A DNA stretch of 64,000 bases from Robertmurraya korlensis (GCF_023715225.1 NZ_JAMBNS010000002.1:310001-374000), one strand, 5' to 3'. Shown: positions 8,759 to 20,021, counted from the stretch's first letter. Notes: a model not told the origin generated them from the letters alone. A program made the numbers and translations.

Positions 8759-9460
8759 TTAAGTTCCTAATAGTGGATCTAATATCACTTCTTCTTTTTT
8801 CTGGATCGTTACTTCAATATTGTCACTTACAAGCATATCTTTAATTCCACCTGTTATATTCAAAGCAGAGGTCATCACATCAGGATCACCAATAGCTGTA
8901 ATTACGAATGGAGCAGGATGCTGATATCCATCCACTTCAATCACAGGTCCATTACAAAGAATATAGGAATTATGCGTAAGCCTTTGCCCATTTATCGCAA
9001 TTGCCGCAGCACCCGATATATATAACTCATTGATCACTTTAAAAACATGATGTTCATGAACAATATAGTTATTAATGTTTTCTTCATTTGGATTGTAGTC
9101 ACCATCAGCAAGGGACACTTCTACTCCCTTCCCTTTTACCTTAACTTTCCCTACAAACATACGATATTTCTCTGCGTCTTCCGCAAGATTGAAGAATACT
9201 TGTTCTTCCTTTGCTAACTCTTCTTCAATCCTAACAATTTTATCTTGCTTTTCCTTTAACTCATTTTGAAGTTCTCGGTTTCTTTCTTCCTGAGCAATCA
9301 ACTGATTGCGAAGCTCTAAATCTCGATTCCACTGCTTGTCCGATATCGTGTTTTGTGCCTTTTCCTGTTTAGTTAAGTGGTAAGAAAAAGACACCATATA
9401 TCCTAATACAAGGAAAACTAACGAGAGGATAACATGTTTACCCTTCACCCTCTTCTTCAC
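8759..9460 (-). CDS. ylxW: DUF881 family protein YlxW
   Basis: 233 residues from the GTG at 9460. One N-terminal membrane helix (about 10-27), a long heptad-rich coiled coil (about 40-85, rich in Glu, Gln, Lys and Arg) and a DUF881 domain (about 100-225) with INGQRLTHNS and GPVIEVDG. The start was chosen because AGGAGG stands 11 bases before this GTG and the length then matches the family. The open frame extends upstream to 9505 but without a ribosome binding site. It overlaps the 3' end of divIB by 23 bases, suggesting translational coupling. Function unknown. Confidence 0.83.
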   Translation of the reverse strand: MKKRVKGKHVILSLVFLVLGYMVSFSYHLTKQEKAQNTISDKQWNRDLELRNQLIAQEERNRELQNELKEKQDKIVRIEEELAKEEQVFFNLAEDAEKYRMFVGKVKVKGKGVEVSLADGDYNPNEENINNYIVHEHHVFKVINELYISGAAAIAINGQRLTHNSYILCNGPVIEVDGYQHPAPFVITAIGDPDVMTSALNITGGIKDMLVSDNIEVTIQKKEEVILDPLLGT

Positions 9461-10223
9461 TTGTTTCAACTCCTCCTGATTCGTATGGATTAAAATACGA
9501 ACCAACCTCTAAATCAATGACTCCCTTTTGTGACGGATCTAACTGACTCACGATGGAAGGGTAATGTATCATTTTCTTTGAAAAGCTCCGTAAAGATGCA
9601 CTGACTTCATTTCCATCATTCATGTATAAAGAAATATGGAAACGATCCGTTTCTTTCGGTGTGTAGTTTACTTCAGAAATGGAATAAAGAATTTCAAAAG
9701 GGAGCTCTTTCAAGCTACCAACCATTTCTTCAAGAATCTCACCTTCTGTAAAACCAATTAATATTGGAGCGTTAGAAGGCGTGGTCGTAATTCCTTCATC
9801 CTCTAGTATTTCACCATTCTCTAATACAGGGATAAACGAATTTTCTGTTGCAATAACTGCAATCCGATCATATTCCTTTACAGTAATTAATACATTATTA
9901 GGGAATGACCATTTTACTGTTGCTGATTTTATTTCCGGAAGCTTTTCTATTTCCTTTTCCACTTCTTTTTTATCGAGCTTCCAAATATTCATCCCAGTGG
10001 ACAAGCCACTGTTTTCCACTAGATGCTCAGCCTTGTATAAGTCATTACCAGTCACACTTATTTTTTTTATATGGCTCAACGGTGATTGGAAATAAACGAC
10101 ACAAACGATTAACAAGAAGAATAAACTTAATAAAGTGACCAATCTTCTATTAGCCTTTTTTCGTCTTTGTTGTTTCAGCTTGGGAATCCGTTCTTCTATC
10201 GAGACTATTTTCCCCTGATCCAA
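9438..10223 (-). CDS. divIB: Cell division protein DivIB (FtsQ homologue)
   Basis: 261 residues. Bitopic division protein that forms a complex with FtsL and DivIC and links it to PBP2B. A basic cytoplasmic N-terminus (KLKQQRRKKANRR) precedes one membrane segment (about 30-47). Then come the POTRA domain (about 48-120; ISVTGNDLYKAEHLVENSG) and the beta domain. The C-terminus is acidic (TSEEEGEG). The start is TTG at 10223, six bases after GGAGGTG; an upstream TTG at 10241 falls before that site. The length is close to the 263 residues remembered for B. subtilis. Confidence 0.93.
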   Translation of the reverse strand: MDQGKIVSIEERIPKLKQQRRKKANRRLVTLLSLFFLLIVCVVYFQSPLSHIKKISVTGNDLYKAEHLVENSGLSTGMNIWKLDKKEVEKEIEKLPEIKSATVKWSFPNNVLITVKEYDRIAVIATENSFIPVLENGEILEDEGITTTPSNAPILIGFTEGEILEEMVGSLKELPFEILYSISEVNYTPKETDRFHISLYMNDGNEVSASLRSFSKKMIHYPSIVSQLDPSQKGVIDLEVGSYFNPYESGGVETSEEEGEG

Positions 10224-10290
10224 TCCAATCACCTCCACCAATTAAATATATTTTGTGTAAAAAACAGATAAACCAATATTTTTTTAAAAG

Positions 10291-10327
10291 TGAAAACAAC
10301 GGCACGAGGAATCATGCCGTTATTTTT
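10291..10327 (-). terminator. Possible terminator between murB and divIB
   Basis: Stem AACGGCA / TGCCGTT (10298-10304, 10315-10321) with a 10-base loop. A clean T run follows on the plus strand (ATTTTTT); on the minus strand the tract is broken (GTTTTCACTTTT). It may attenuate rather than stop the dcw transcript. Confidence 0.5.
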
Positions 10328-10396
10328 TAGGTAATAAGTAATTTCCCAAGTATTTATTATATCATATACTGATACTTTGTAAGGGGGACATTCATC

Positions 10397-11305
10397 CTAT
10401 TTTATTCCTATTATTTCAACTTCTGTTTCCATTTTTACTTCATACAAGTCATATATTGTATCTTTGACATGCTGAATTAACTGTAAAACATCGTCTGCCT
10501 TTGCATTACCCGTATTTACGATGAAATTCCCATGCATTTCTGATATCTTTGCCCCACCGATTTGGTAACCCTTTAGACCCGCGACCTCAATCAACTTACC
10601 TGCATAATTTGGCAGTGGATTTCTGAAAATACTACCCGCACATGGAAAATTCCAAGGCTGGGTCTCTTTACGGTAGTCCTTGTTCTTTTGCATTTCACTG
10701 AAAATCGAATCCTTGTTTCCTTCTTTCAGAGAAAAAACGGCTTCAACAACAACGCCTGGACGTTTCTTTTGCAGTACAGAAGTTCGATAGGAAAATTCCA
10801 TTTCTTCGTTAGAAACCCATTCTAATGTACCGTCTTCAAATAGTACGAGAGCTTTATCAAGTATCTTTGAAATATCAGATCCGTGGGCCCCCGCGTTCAT
10901 GAACACTGCACCACCGACAGACCCTGGGATCCCACTAGCAAACTCTAATCCTGAAAACCCTTTTCTACTGATTGAGGTTGCCAAGCTCACAAGTGAGTGT
11001 CCACCACCCACCGTAAGTGTAGTACCATTTATTTCAACCTTATCTAATCCTGAACCAAGCTTAATGACCACACCGGAAATTCCTCGATCAGACACAAGTA
11101 AGTTTGACCCTCTTCCAATAGCAATCCACTGTACTTTATACTTTCGGATCAATTTCATGGTCGTTTCTAAGTTCTCTACTGATGTGGGCTCTACAAAAAG
11201 TTCTGCAGGTCCACCAATTTTAATCGTTGTATGATTTGCCATTGGCTCATTTTCTTTAACCGTTCCAATCTTAGACTGCTTTAATTCTTCAGCTAATCCA
11301 ATCAT
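10397..11305 (-). CDS. murB: UDP-N-acetylenolpyruvoylglucosamine reductase MurB
   Basis: 302 residues. FAD- and NADPH-dependent reduction of UDP-GlcNAc-enolpyruvate to UDP-MurNAc, in the cytoplasm. The FAD-binding PCMH fold shows [29 protein letters not shown] and [21 protein letters not shown]. The catalytic Ser/Arg region is CAGSIFRNP, followed by the [11 protein letters not shown] segment. ATG at 11305 is preceded by GGGGAGG. In Bacillus murB sits in the dcw cluster between murG and divIB as here. Confidence 0.96.
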   Translation of the reverse strand: MIGLAEELKQSKIGTVKENEPMANHTTIKIGGPAELFVEPTSVENLETTMKLIRKYKVQWIAIGRGSNLLVSDRGISGVVIKLGSGLDKVEINGTTLTVGGGHSLVSLATSISRKGFSGLEFASGIPGSVGGAVFMNAGAHGSDISKILDKALVLFEDGTLEWVSNEEMEFSYRTSVLQKKRPGVVVEAVFSLKEGNKDSIFSEMQKNKDYRKETQPWNFPCAGSIFRNPLPNYAGKLIEVAGLKGYQIGGAKISEMHGNFIVNTGNAKADDVLQLIQHVKDTIYDLYEVKMETEVEIIGIK

Positions 11306-11380
11306 TCCTACCTCCCCTTTCAGTCGGAGTTATTTTATCTTATGCATCGTATTAAACCTAGGCTACAATCGAAGGAATCA

Positions 11381-12487
11381 TTATAGACTGTTTCTCTCTT
11401 TTAATAACGTCTTCATTAATTTATACAGTCTCTGGGCCGCATCACGAATCCCTAATTTATATGCTGCTTGCTTCATTGCTTTTAAGCTTTCTTTATGAAG
11501 TAGTAGAGAATCCATTTGCTCTATTAATTTAGTAGCCGTTAAGTCTTTTTCAAGCATCAAAATGGCAGCTCCATGATCACTTAAGGCACGAGCATTTTTT
11601 TCCTGATGATTGTTTGTTACATAAGGGCTAGGAACTAGTATGCTTGGTACTCCTAAGGATGTCAATTCCGCTAAGGTCGTGGCACCTGCTCGAGCAACAA
11701 TTAGATCCATTCCCGCAAGCACTTCTGGCATATTATGAATAAAAGGCTTAACAATTACGTTATCAGGATTCCCAACTAGCTCTACTTCTTTAAGTACTTC
11801 ATCATAGTGAACCTCTCCAGTTACATATAATACCTGATAAGGTTTTTCACTAAGCACTGATAATGATTTCAAAATCGCTTCATTTATTGGTCGTGCCCCA
11901 CGACTTCCTCCTACTACTAGCACTGATGGGACATTTGTTTTTAAACCAACAGACAGCTTCCCCTTAATTCCATCCTTATTTAATACTTCAGAAGCCCTTG
12001 GATTCCCTGTAAGCACAACCTTTTCTTGTGGAAAAAAGCTTTTCGCTTCATCAAAACAAATTGCCACCTTATCAACATATCTGCTTAAAAACTTATTCGT
12101 TAATCCTGGCACACTGTTTTGTTCATGTATGATTGTTGGAATCCCCAGCTTAGAAGCAGCATAAACAACAGGACCACATACGTACCCGCCCGTTCCTATG
12201 ACAACATCTGCTTTAAATTCTTTTAAATATTGCTTACTTTTCTGAACACCCTTTAAGAATCTAATTACGGTTTTCACATTATCTATTGAAAGCTTACGTT
12301 TAAATCCAGTAATATGTATGGATTGAAAAGGAATATTTTCTCTTCTAACAATGGTGTTTTCTAATCCCTTTTCGGTACCGATATATAAAAACTCAGCATC
12401 TTTATGTTCCTTTTGTATCTCTCTAATTAGGGCTAGAGCCGGATAAATATGACCCCCGGTTCCACCACCACTTACAACTATACGCAA
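11381..12487 (-). CDS. murG: UDP-GlcNAc:lipid I N-acetylglucosaminyltransferase MurG
   Basis: 368 residues. Peripheral membrane GT28 glycosyltransferase that adds GlcNAc to lipid I to make lipid II. N-terminal [14 protein letters not shown] is the acceptor-side glycine loop, [13 protein letters not shown] and [12 protein letters not shown] follow, and the C-terminal donor domain has [25 protein letters not shown] and [10 protein letters not shown]. Start is TTG at 12487 behind GGAGAG. The last stretch is basic, as usual for membrane contact. Downstream of spoVE with a weak hairpin between them. Confidence 0.96.
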   Translation of the reverse strand: MRIVVSGGGTGGHIYPALALIREIQKEHKDAEFLYIGTEKGLENTIVRRENIPFQSIHITGFKRKLSIDNVKTVIRFLKGVQKSKQYLKEFKADVVIGTGGYVCGPVVYAASKLGIPTIIHEQNSVPGLTNKFLSRYVDKVAICFDEAKSFFPQEKVVLTGNPRASEVLNKDGIKGKLSVGLKTNVPSVLVVGGSRGARPINEAILKSLSVLSEKPYQVLYVTGEVHYDEVLKEVELVGNPDNVIVKPFIHNMPEVLAGMDLIVARAGATTLAELTSLGVPSILVPSPYVTNNHQEKNARALSDHGAAILMLEKDLTATKLIEQMDSLLLHKESLKAMKQAAYKLGIRDAAQRLYKLMKTLLKERNSL

Positions 12488-12652
12488 TTCTTTCCACTCT
12501 CCTTAACGTTGAAAAATCAACTATTCTCGATGATAGTCATGATGCAATCTGAAAAAAATCACCCTCACGTTTTACCCCATTTTACTATATTTCAAACGAC
12601 AAATCGAAAAACAACGAACGATTGTCATCTAAATTTAATAATAAACAGAAGA

Positions 12653-12676
12653 GAACCCTGCAAAATAACAGGGTTC
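12653..12676 (-). terminator. Hairpin between spoVE and murG
   Basis: Stem GAACCCTG / CAGGGTTC with an 8-base loop. On the minus strand the tail is T-rich but interrupted (TCTCTTCTGTTTATT), so this may be a partial terminator or an RNA stabiliser. The remaining bases up to 12487 show nothing else convincing. Confidence 0.55.
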
Positions 12677-12691
12677 TTAAGCTTACCTATC

Positions 12692-13792
12692 TCATAATTT
12701 CGAGTGTTTACTAACATTTAGTAGCACCCCAATGGCCATAAGCATGAGTGTTAAGGAAGAACCTCCATAGCTCAAAAACGGAAGAGTAATGCCAGTAACC
12801 GGCATTAGCCCTGTCACTACCCCCACATTAATCATTACTTGAATAGCGACCATTGCAACAATTCCAACTGCTAAAAAACTACCATATAAATCCGGAGCAC
12901 CTAGTGCAATTCGAATTCCTCTCCATAACAATAATGCGAATAGAAGTAGAACAAAGGAACCTCCAATGAAACCTAATTCCTCAGCCAAGATGGCAAAGAT
13001 AAAATCGGTCTGTGGTTCAGGTAAATAGAAGAACTTTTGTCTACTTTGTCCTAATCCTAAACCGAATAATCCGCCTGGACCAATCGCATAAAGAGACTGA
13101 ATGATTTGAAAACCACTTCCGAGTGGATCCTCCCAGGGATCTAAAAAGGAGGTAATCCTTTTAATCCGGTATGGGGCAGATATAACAAGCCCCACAAACC
13201 CAATAACTCCTAGCATTCCTAAGCCCACGAAATGCCCAATTCTAGCACCAGCGATAAAAATCATCACAACAGACGTTCCAACCATCACCGTTCCTGTCCC
13301 TAAGTCTGGCTGTAGCATAATCATACCAAACGCAAGAAATACTATACCAAGGGATGGCATTAGCCCTTTTCTAAAAGAAGTGATCTTTTTTTGATTTTCT
13401 GAAAGAAACTTAGCTAAAAATGCAATCATGGCAAGCTTCATAAACTCTGAAGGCTGAATAGAAAACGCACCAACCCCTATCCAGCTTCGAGAGCCGTTTC
13501 TTACATTTCCTATCCCTGGGATGAGTACAAGAACAAGAAGCACAAAGCAAATGATTATAATCATTTTTGCGAAAGTTCGCCACGTCCAATAATCGACATT
13601 CATTATGAAGAACATGGCCACAATTCCGACCCCAGCAAACAACATTTGTCGTTTGGCAAAATAAAAAGAATCGTCAAATTTATAGTCAGCCCAAATCGCA
13701 CTTGCACTATAAACCATAATTAATCCGGTCGCTAATAGGGTAAATGTTACAATCAATAATATTAGATCTGGAGTAGCTTTTTTAGTCGGCAA
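12692..13792 (-). CDS. spoVE: Stage V sporulation protein SpoVE (SEDS glycosyltransferase)
   Basis: 366 residues from the TTG at 13792, exactly the B. subtilis length as remembered. SEDS-family polytopic membrane protein that polymerises glycan for spore cortex with SpoVD as transpeptidase partner. Ten or so hydrophobic segments; the family landmarks are SRSWIGVGAFSIQPSEFMKL, QPDLGTG, LGLGQSRQKFFYLPEPQTDF, the EELGFIGG motif with the essential Glu, and the C-terminal LPFLSYGGSSL. The TTG has GAGGTG seven bases upstream; an ATG at 13813 lies before this site. The separate ftsW at 61468 shows that this is the sporulation paralogue. Confidence 0.94.
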   Translation of the reverse strand: MPTKKATPDLILLIVTFTLLATGLIMVYSASAIWADYKFDDSFYFAKRQMLFAGVGIVAMFFIMNVDYWTWRTFAKMIIIICFVLLVLVLIPGIGNVRNGSRSWIGVGAFSIQPSEFMKLAMIAFLAKFLSENQKKITSFRKGLMPSLGIVFLAFGMIMLQPDLGTGTVMVGTSVVMIFIAGARIGHFVGLGMLGVIGFVGLVISAPYRIKRITSFLDPWEDPLGSGFQIIQSLYAIGPGGLFGLGLGQSRQKFFYLPEPQTDFIFAILAEELGFIGGSFVLLLFALLLWRGIRIALGAPDLYGSFLAVGIVAMVAIQVMINVGVVTGLMPVTGITLPFLSYGGSSLTLMLMAIGVLLNVSKHSKL

Positions 13793-13888
13793 AAGAACAC
13801 ACCTCGAATGCAAGTTTTAGGGCTTACAGTGAGGATTACACCTTAATTAGAAACCATTAACGTTCAATAGTTTCCATAAGACAAGCCC

Positions 13889-15241
13889 TTACTTAAGCTT
13901 ATGCACCGCATTGATAAAAATGTCTCCCCTAACCTCAAAAGTTTTGTATTGATCCCAGCTAGCACATGCAGGTGATAAAAGGATCACATCTCCTGGACTT
14001 GAGTGTGTAAAGGCAACAGGTACGGCTTTTTCCACATTATCGACACGGACAATTGTTTTTATTCCTGCCTTCTTTGCTACCTCCTCAATTTTAGGAGCTG
14101 TCTGCCCAAACGTGACAACGGTTTTTACATTGTGTAAAAATGGAATTAATTCATCAAACCCGTTTCCACGATCCAACCCTCCGGCAAGTAACACAATAGG
14201 AGTTTTAAATGCTGATAAAGCTTTTTCTGTCGCTAACATATTCGTTGCTTTTGAATCATTATAAAACTTTCGTCCCTCGATCTCGCCGATATATTGAAGA
14301 CGATGCTTAACACCAGTAAAGGTTGTCAATACCTCAACAATTGCTTCGTTTGAAACATCTGTAAGCTTTGCAGCGGTTACGGCTGAAAGGATATTTTCAA
14401 GGTTATGCGCACCGGGTAAAACAATATTGGCGATTTCTATAATCTTTTCTTCTTTAAAGTACAGTGTATCATCTAATACATAGGCACCATTTGGTAGAAA
14501 TTGTTTTGTAGAAAAAGGAACACTAATTGCGTCGCTTCTTTGGCCTATTTCTAATGTGCTCTCTTGATCTCCATTAACGATAAAGTAATCTTCATCTGTT
14601 TGATACTTGGTTATATTTGCTTTCGCACTCCAATACTCATCTCTGGTACCATGATAATCTAAGTGAGCATCATACAAATTAGTGAGTACAGCAATCCTTG
14701 GCTTAAACGTCGTAATTCCCATTAGCTGAAACGATGATAATTCAATAACAATCGTATTTTCAGATGTAGCTTCCTGAGCGACTTCTGACGCAACGGTTCC
14801 AATGTTCCCTGCAATTAATGGCGCCTTATTTCCCGCCTTTAACATTTCAAATATAAGAGTGGTCGTGGTTGTTTTTCCATTCGTACCTGTAATGGCAATA
14901 AAAGGTGCTTCAGAAATTTGATACGCCAGTTCAACTTCTGTAATAATTGTAATTCCTTTTTCAATCGCCGCCTGAATCATTTCATTATGATAAGGAATAC
15001 CTGGGTTCTTTACGATCAGCTCAAAGCCTTCATCTAAAAGCTCGACTGGATGACTTCCACAAATAACCGTGATTCCTTGTTCAAGCAGCCCTTGGGCTTC
15101 GGGATTTTCAGACAACGGCTTTTTATCATTAACAGTGACAAACGCACCTAAACGGTGCAACAAATTTGCTGCACCGACCCCACTCTTCGCTAATCCAAGT
15201 ACAAGTACTTTTTTATGAACATAATCTTTAATATCTCTCAA
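13889..15241 (-). CDS. murD: UDP-N-acetylmuramoyl-L-alanine--D-glutamate ligase MurD
   Basis: 450 residues. Cytoplasmic ATP-dependent ligase adding D-Glu to UDP-MurNAc-L-Ala. Three Mur-ligase domains: an N-terminal Rossmann-like domain with [16 protein letters not shown], a central ATPase domain with the P-loop GTNGKTTTT near residue 117, NDSKATN near 300, and a C-terminal domain ending in [21 protein letters not shown]. Start is TTG at 15241, immediately after the mraY TAA stop, with GAGGTG upstream inside mraY. Confidence 0.96.
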   Translation of the reverse strand: MRDIKDYVHKKVLVLGLAKSGVGAANLLHRLGAFVTVNDKKPLSENPEAQGLLEQGITVICGSHPVELLDEGFELIVKNPGIPYHNEMIQAAIEKGITIITEVELAYQISEAPFIAITGTNGKTTTTTLIFEMLKAGNKAPLIAGNIGTVASEVAQEATSENTIVIELSSFQLMGITTFKPRIAVLTNLYDAHLDYHGTRDEYWSAKANITKYQTDEDYFIVNGDQESTLEIGQRSDAISVPFSTKQFLPNGAYVLDDTLYFKEEKIIEIANIVLPGAHNLENILSAVTAAKLTDVSNEAIVEVLTTFTGVKHRLQYIGEIEGRKFYNDSKATNMLATEKALSAFKTPIVLLAGGLDRGNGFDELIPFLHNVKTVVTFGQTAPKIEEVAKKAGIKTIVRVDNVEKAVPVAFTHSSPGDVILLSPACASWDQYKTFEVRGDIFINAVHKLK

Positions 15242-16216
15242 TTACAACCACACCTCGATATAGATTCCTAATACTGCACATAATAACCCAACTGTCCAGA
15301 ACGTGACAACTACTCTCCATTCTGACCAACCAATTAACTCATAATGGTGATGCAAAGGACTCATACGGAATATCCTTTTACCCGTCGTCTTGAATGAAAT
15401 CACCTGCAATATCACAGACAATGTTTCAACAACAAATATTCCTCCAATGATTATAAGCAGAATTTCTAGCTTAGTTAAAATAGCAATAGTAGCGATCGCT
15501 CCCCCAAGAGCAAGAGAACCCGTATCTCCCATAAACACTTTAGCGGGATGAGCATTAAAGACAAGAAATCCTAGTACAGAACCAACAACTGCTAAAGCGA
15601 AGATGGCTACATCATATGCCCCCTGGTTCCAAGACAGTACAGCAAAAGCTCCAAAAGCAATAGCAGCTGTCCCTGAAACTAAACCGTCTAAACCGTCTGT
15701 TAAATTGACTGCATTCGAAAATCCTACCAACCAGAAAATGATAAAAAATACATACAGCCAACCAAGGTCAAAACTAATGTCTGTAAGTGGAATGGAGACT
15801 GTTGTTGAAAATTCATTTTGTCTTAAAATAAAGTAAAAAATAAACGAAATAACGATTTGTCCAAATAGCTTTTGTTTAGAAGTTAATCCTAGATTCCTCT
15901 TCATGACCACTTTAATAAAATCATCTAAAAATCCTAAAAGACCAAACCCAATTGTTACAAAGAGCAGCAAATATGTTTGTACGGAAAGCTCCGAATACTT
16001 CGATGTCATCACAATAGTCGTAACAACGATAGATAATAAGATCATCGTTCCACCCATTGTCGGAGTACCTGATTTCTTTTGATGCGATTTAGGTCCTTCT
16101 TCTCTAATGCTTTGTCCGAATTTCAACCTTCTTAAAAACGGAATTAAAATTGGGGATAGGATGACCGAAATGAGAAATCCCACTAATATTGTGAATAAAA
16201 TAACTTGCTCCATCAC
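15242..16216 (-). CDS. mraY: Phospho-N-acetylmuramoyl-pentapeptide-transferase MraY
   Basis: 324 residues, polytopic membrane enzyme that transfers phospho-MurNAc-pentapeptide to undecaprenyl phosphate, making lipid I. About ten membrane segments. Landmarks are [14 protein letters not shown] near residue 45, the catalytic aspartates in [10 protein letters not shown] and NLTDGLDGL, the [12 protein letters not shown] loop, and [11 protein letters not shown] near the C-terminus. Start is GTG at 16216 or the adjacent ATG at 16213; both follow GGGGGG. Gives 324 residues, the usual length. Confidence 0.97.
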   Translation of the reverse strand: MMEQVILFTILVGFLISVILSPILIPFLRRLKFGQSIREEGPKSHQKKSGTPTMGGTMILLSIVVTTIVMTSKYSELSVQTYLLLFVTIGFGLLGFLDDFIKVVMKRNLGLTSKQKLFGQIVISFIFYFILRQNEFSTTVSIPLTDISFDLGWLYVFFIIFWLVGFSNAVNLTDGLDGLVSGTAAIAFGAFAVLSWNQGAYDVAIFALAVVGSVLGFLVFNAHPAKVFMGDTGSLALGGAIATIAILTKLEILLIIIGGIFVVETLSVILQVISFKTTGKRIFRMSPLHHHYELIGWSEWRVVVTFWTVGLLCAVLGIYIEVWL

Positions 16217-16363
16217 TTTCCCCCCACTTTTTCCATCACGGAAACACTAGTATGAATAAGCTGTTTATGTAGTACAGCAATATCATATGTTTGTTCCTTT
16301 GTATTCAGAAGTTTTTCATGTGAAAATTTGTATAATATCATGTAAATTCTAGCCTTTCTTGCT

Positions 16364-17833
16364 TTACGCTTTATTTTTTTCTAAAATGGCATCTTTTGCA
16401 ACGAGTCTGTCATCAAAATGGTGAATATCCTTGCCAATTTGCTGATATGTTTCATGACCTTTTCCAGCTATAAGGATAATATCATTTTTTTCGGCTTGGG
16501 TAATTGCCTCGTAAATCGCCTGCTTTCGATTTTCAATGACTTTATATTTTCTTCCTGCAACTCCTGTTTCCATTTCTTTTAAAATCGCAAGTGGATCCTC
16601 ACTTCTAGGATTATCAGAAGTAAAAATGGCTTCATCTGCATAATCACAAGCAATCCTTGCCATCAATGGTCTCTTGGTACGGTCACGGTCACCCCCGCAG
16701 CCTACGACCACATGAGTCTTCCCTACAGCAAACTCTTTAATGGTCTCAAGTGCATTCTGTAAACTATCTGGTGTATGCGAGTAATCCACTATAACAGTAA
16801 AGCTTTGTCCTGCATCGACGAGTTCAAATCGTCCTGCTACACCTTCCATCAAGCTTAAAGCGTCTGTTATAACAGATAATGGAATTCCAAGTGCCATAGC
16901 AGCACCTATAGCGGCGAGTACATTATATACATTAAATTTCCCAACAAGTTTGATCGTCACGTTTGTTGAGCCGATCGGAGTAACTAATAAGAAAGAGGTA
17001 CCTTTAGCTGACATGGCAATATTGGTTGCTTGAATATCTGCATCCTGTTGAATGCCATATGTTAGGATATGTGCCGAAGTGGAATGTGCGTACTGTTCAC
17101 TAGCCTCATCATCAGCATTTAGTATGGCATATTTCGGTTGATTGAGTGTAAATTTATTCCCTAACTGAGCAAATAATAAACCTTTAGCTCTCTTGTACTC
17201 CTCCATAGAACCATGAAAATCTAAATGATCCTGTGATAAATTTGTAAACACAGCTACATCAAAGTCTGTACCATGAACTCTACCTTCCACTAGCGCATGA
17301 GAGGAAACCTCCATAACAGCACAATCAACTTGCTTTTCAATCATTTGGTGGAAGATATTTTGTAAGGTTAAGCTTTCAGGAGTAGTATTTTTTGTTTCAA
17401 GTACCTCTTCTCCAATTTTCGTATACATGGTCCCAATTAGACCGGTGTTTTTCCCTGCCTCTTGCAGAATATGGTCGACAATATGACTGGTTGTTGTTTT
17501 CCCGTTTGTTCCGGTAATACCAACAACTTTCATTTTCTGACTTGGTTGCCCATAAAAAGCATCTGCTATAACGGCCATTGCACGTTTTGTATCTTTGACA
17601 ATGACAACAGGTACGCTCACTTGTAACGGTCTTTCTGCTATAACGGCTACCGCACCAGACTTCACCGCATTCTCAGCAAAATCATGACCATCAACAGTAA
17701 ATCCTTTTATACAAATAAATAAACTACCTTCTGTTACTTTACGATTGTCATTATGTATGTGTAATATGTCTGGATTTTCACCCTCGAAAGGAACAAGCGG
17801 TTGAAGGTGATTGACCAGTGTATGTAATTTCAT
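16364..17833 (-). CDS. murE: UDP-MurNAc-tripeptide synthetase MurE (meso-diaminopimelate type)
   Basis: 489 residues. Adds meso-diaminopimelate to UDP-MurNAc-L-Ala-D-Glu. P-loop [14 protein letters not shown] near residue 110, NTTPESLTL substrate loop, the [12 protein letters not shown] segment with the carbamylated-Lys region nearby, [12 protein letters not shown], and the DNPR motif (SDNPRSEDP), which is the signature for diaminopimelate rather than lysine specificity. The ATG at 17833 (MKLHTLV) was preferred by family length; two ATGs at 17854 and 17851 also have a purine-rich site upstream. About 150 bp without a gene separate it from mraY. Confidence 0.95.
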   Translation of the reverse strand: MKLHTLVNHLQPLVPFEGENPDILHIHNDNRKVTEGSLFICIKGFTVDGHDFAENAVKSGAVAVIAERPLQVSVPVVIVKDTKRAMAVIADAFYGQPSQKMKVVGITGTNGKTTTSHIVDHILQEAGKNTGLIGTMYTKIGEEVLETKNTTPESLTLQNIFHQMIEKQVDCAVMEVSSHALVEGRVHGTDFDVAVFTNLSQDHLDFHGSMEEYKRAKGLLFAQLGNKFTLNQPKYAILNADDEASEQYAHSTSAHILTYGIQQDADIQATNIAMSAKGTSFLLVTPIGSTNVTIKLVGKFNVYNVLAAIGAAMALGIPLSVITDALSLMEGVAGRFELVDAGQSFTVIVDYSHTPDSLQNALETIKEFAVGKTHVVVGCGGDRDRTKRPLMARIACDYADEAIFTSDNPRSEDPLAILKEMETGVAGRKYKVIENRKQAIYEAITQAEKNDIILIAGKGHETYQQIGKDIHHFDDRLVAKDAILEKNKA

Positions 17834-17942
17834 TTCCTCAAATCCTCTCATCATTTAACCTACTTCCAAAAAAAAGCATGCGCCTATCTATTTTACATGA
17901 AGTTACCCATTTTCGCTATTCTATAATGTAGCATTTTGAAAA

Positions 17943-17966
17943 GACGGCGAAAAAACTTCGCCGCCT
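17943..17966 (-). terminator. Terminator downstream of spoVD
   Basis: Stem built on GGCGAA / TTCGCC extended by G/C pairs at both ends, A-rich loop, followed on the minus strand by GTCTTTTC. GC-rich against an AT-rich background. Confidence 0.7.
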
Positions 17967-17981
17967 GCACACTGAATCAGT

Positions 17982-19928
17982 CTATTCTTCTTCTTTCTTG
18001 TCTTCTTTCTGTTCCACATTATCAAAATACAAGCGAATAGTTGATCCTTCTTTTAACTTTACCCCAGCTTCAGGTGTTTGTTTTACAACTACATTCCCTT
18101 CTCCGGAAGTTTCGATTTTTAAATTAACAAATAAATCACCAAGTTCTGTTTTTGTCATGCCAACTACATCGGGAACCTCAATCATTGGTACATCTGGCCA
18201 CTTGTACTCTTTTTCTAGCTGACCCTTTCTTGGTTCTACTCCTAAAGCTCTCAAACTATCTCCCATAATGCTGCCTACGATTGGTGCGGAAACAACACCC
18301 CCAAACTGAGTAGTTCCCTTCGGATTGTCAACAGCTACATACACAACGAGTTGTGGGTCGTCCGCTGGAGCAAATCCAATAAAAGAAACGATATGATTAT
18401 TTTCCATATATCTTCCGTCCTTTACCTTTTGCGCTGTTCCTGTTTTACCACCCACTCGATAGCCTTCAACAAAGGCTCTTCCACCTGATCCTTGTGCTAC
18501 AACACTTTCAAGAGCATATCGAATTTTCTCTGAGGTTTCTTCTGAAATTACCTTTCGTTTCGCTACAGGTGACTTTTTCATTACAACTTCACCGGTTCGC
18601 GGATCAACTAATTCCTTTGCAATATAAGGGGTGTATAATGTACCACCATTAATTGCTGCCGATATTGCAGCAACCTGTTGTATTGGTGTAACTGATACCC
18701 CTTGACCAAATGCCGTCGTAGCTAATTCTACTGGTCCGACTCGATCTAGATTAAATAGGATTCCTTTTCCTTCTCCTTGTAAGTCAATTCCTGTTTTCTG
18801 TCCAAATCCAAAATCCTTAATATACTTAAATAATGTATCTTTTCCTAGACTTTCACCTAATTGAACAAAACCTGGGTTACAGGAATTTTGCACAACCTCC
18901 AAATAGGTTTGGGACCCATGTCCCCCTCGTTTCCAGCATCTTAATGTCGCTCCACCAACCTTGACCGATCCAGAGTCATGAAAATGATCATTCTCTAAAT
19001 CTACTTTCCCCTCTTCTAGCGCAGCGGCTAGTGTAATAACCTTAAAGGTAGACCCTGGCTCATACGTACTCCAAACAGGGAGATTTCGGTTATACACTTC
19101 AGGATTCACCTCTTGGAACTGAGCTGGATCAAACCCAGGTCGGCTTGACATAGCCAAAATCTCTCCGGTATTCGGGTCCATCGCGATGGCTATCATACCG
19201 TCAGGGTTATATTGTGCCTGCGCATTATCCAACTCTCTTTCTACTATCGTTTGTACCTTTGAATCAATGGTCAGTTTTAAATCTAACCCATCCACTGGAG
19301 CCTCATAGTCATCTGCCATATCATTCATTCTTTGTCCTTTGGCATTTGCATAAAATTTTACAGAACCTTCTTCCCCCATGAGGTCTTTGTCATAATACGC
19401 TTCTAGTCCTGTTAATCCCTGATTATCACTCCCCGTAAAACCGAGAACATGAGATAAATAGTTCCCAAACGGATAGTGGCGCTTTGAATCTTCCCCGATA
19501 TACACGCCTGCTAAGTTCAGATCACGAACTTCATTCGCCTTTTCATGAGTAATCTTTCGCCCCTCATTAATTCTCACGATCGACGCTGACTTTGTTATAT
19601 ACTGGTACGCCTTTTCCTTTGAAAAGTTTAAAACGGCTGCTAACTGCTCTGCTGTTTTTGCAGGATCCTTCACCTGTCTTGGCACTACATATACGGTAGG
19701 TGCACTTTTATTTGTAGCGAGTGCAACACCGTTACGATCGACAATTTCTCCACGTTCTGGTTCAAAAGGAATATTCCGACTCCAAAGATCTTTCGCTCCA
19801 TCAGTCAAAATATTTCCTAGGGCAAATTGTACATACCCAAGCCTTACATCAATAATAAAAAAAATGAGAAACCCTACTAAAAGTGAGATCGTTAGTCTTT
19901 TTCGTACTGTAACATTTGACACTCGCAT
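17982..19928 (-). CDS. spoVD: Stage V sporulation protein SpoVD (class B penicillin-binding protein)
   Basis: 648 residues. Mother-cell transpeptidase for cortex peptidoglycan, partner of SpoVE. N-terminal membrane anchor (about 12-31), PBP dimer domain with RGEIVDRNGVALA near residue 60, transpeptidase domain with the active Ser293 in STFK, SCN, and KTG (GGKTGTAQ). One PASTA domain follows (about 580-635, VPDVVGMTKTELG). ATG at 19928 follows AGGAGG. A GCATATA / CATATATG pair lies just upstream with only 11 bp between, short for a sigma-E promoter, so I do not call one. In B. subtilis spoVD is sigma-E controlled. Confidence 0.94.
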   Translation of the reverse strand: MRVSNVTVRKRLTISLLVGFLIFFIIDVRLGYVQFALGNILTDGAKDLWSRNIPFEPERGEIVDRNGVALATNKSAPTVYVVPRQVKDPAKTAEQLAAVLNFSKEKAYQYITKSASIVRINEGRKITHEKANEVRDLNLAGVYIGEDSKRHYPFGNYLSHVLGFTGSDNQGLTGLEAYYDKDLMGEEGSVKFYANAKGQRMNDMADDYEAPVDGLDLKLTIDSKVQTIVERELDNAQAQYNPDGMIAIAMDPNTGEILAMSSRPGFDPAQFQEVNPEVYNRNLPVWSTYEPGSTFKVITLAAALEEGKVDLENDHFHDSGSVKVGGATLRCWKRGGHGSQTYLEVVQNSCNPGFVQLGESLGKDTLFKYIKDFGFGQKTGIDLQGEGKGILFNLDRVGPVELATTAFGQGVSVTPIQQVAAISAAINGGTLYTPYIAKELVDPRTGEVVMKKSPVAKRKVISEETSEKIRYALESVVAQGSGGRAFVEGYRVGGKTGTAQKVKDGRYMENNHIVSFIGFAPADDPQLVVYVAVDNPKGTTQFGGVVSAPIVGSIMGDSLRALGVEPRKGQLEKEYKWPDVPMIEVPDVVGMTKTELGDLFVNLKIETSGEGNVVVKQTPEAGVKLKEGSTIRLYFDNVEQKEDKKEEE

Positions 19929-19983
19929 CTTCGTTAGAACCTCCTAACAACATATATGGCTCGTTCCACTATATGCTTGTACC

Positions 19984-20021
19984 AAAAAAAATAGAACGTA
20001 CAAGCATCACTTGTACGTTCT
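19984..20021 (-). terminator. Strong terminator downstream of pbpB
   Basis: Twelve-base stem AGAACGTACAAG / CTTGTACGTTCT with a 5-base loop, followed on the minus strand by A then eight T. Clear rho-independent terminator separating pbpB from spoVD, consistent with independent sporulation control of spoVD. Confidence 0.93.

Noticed and set aside
19929-19970. GCATATA / CATATATG pair upstream of spoVD as a sigma-E promoter
   Set aside because: Only 11 bp between elements instead of about 14; the -10 has a mismatch.
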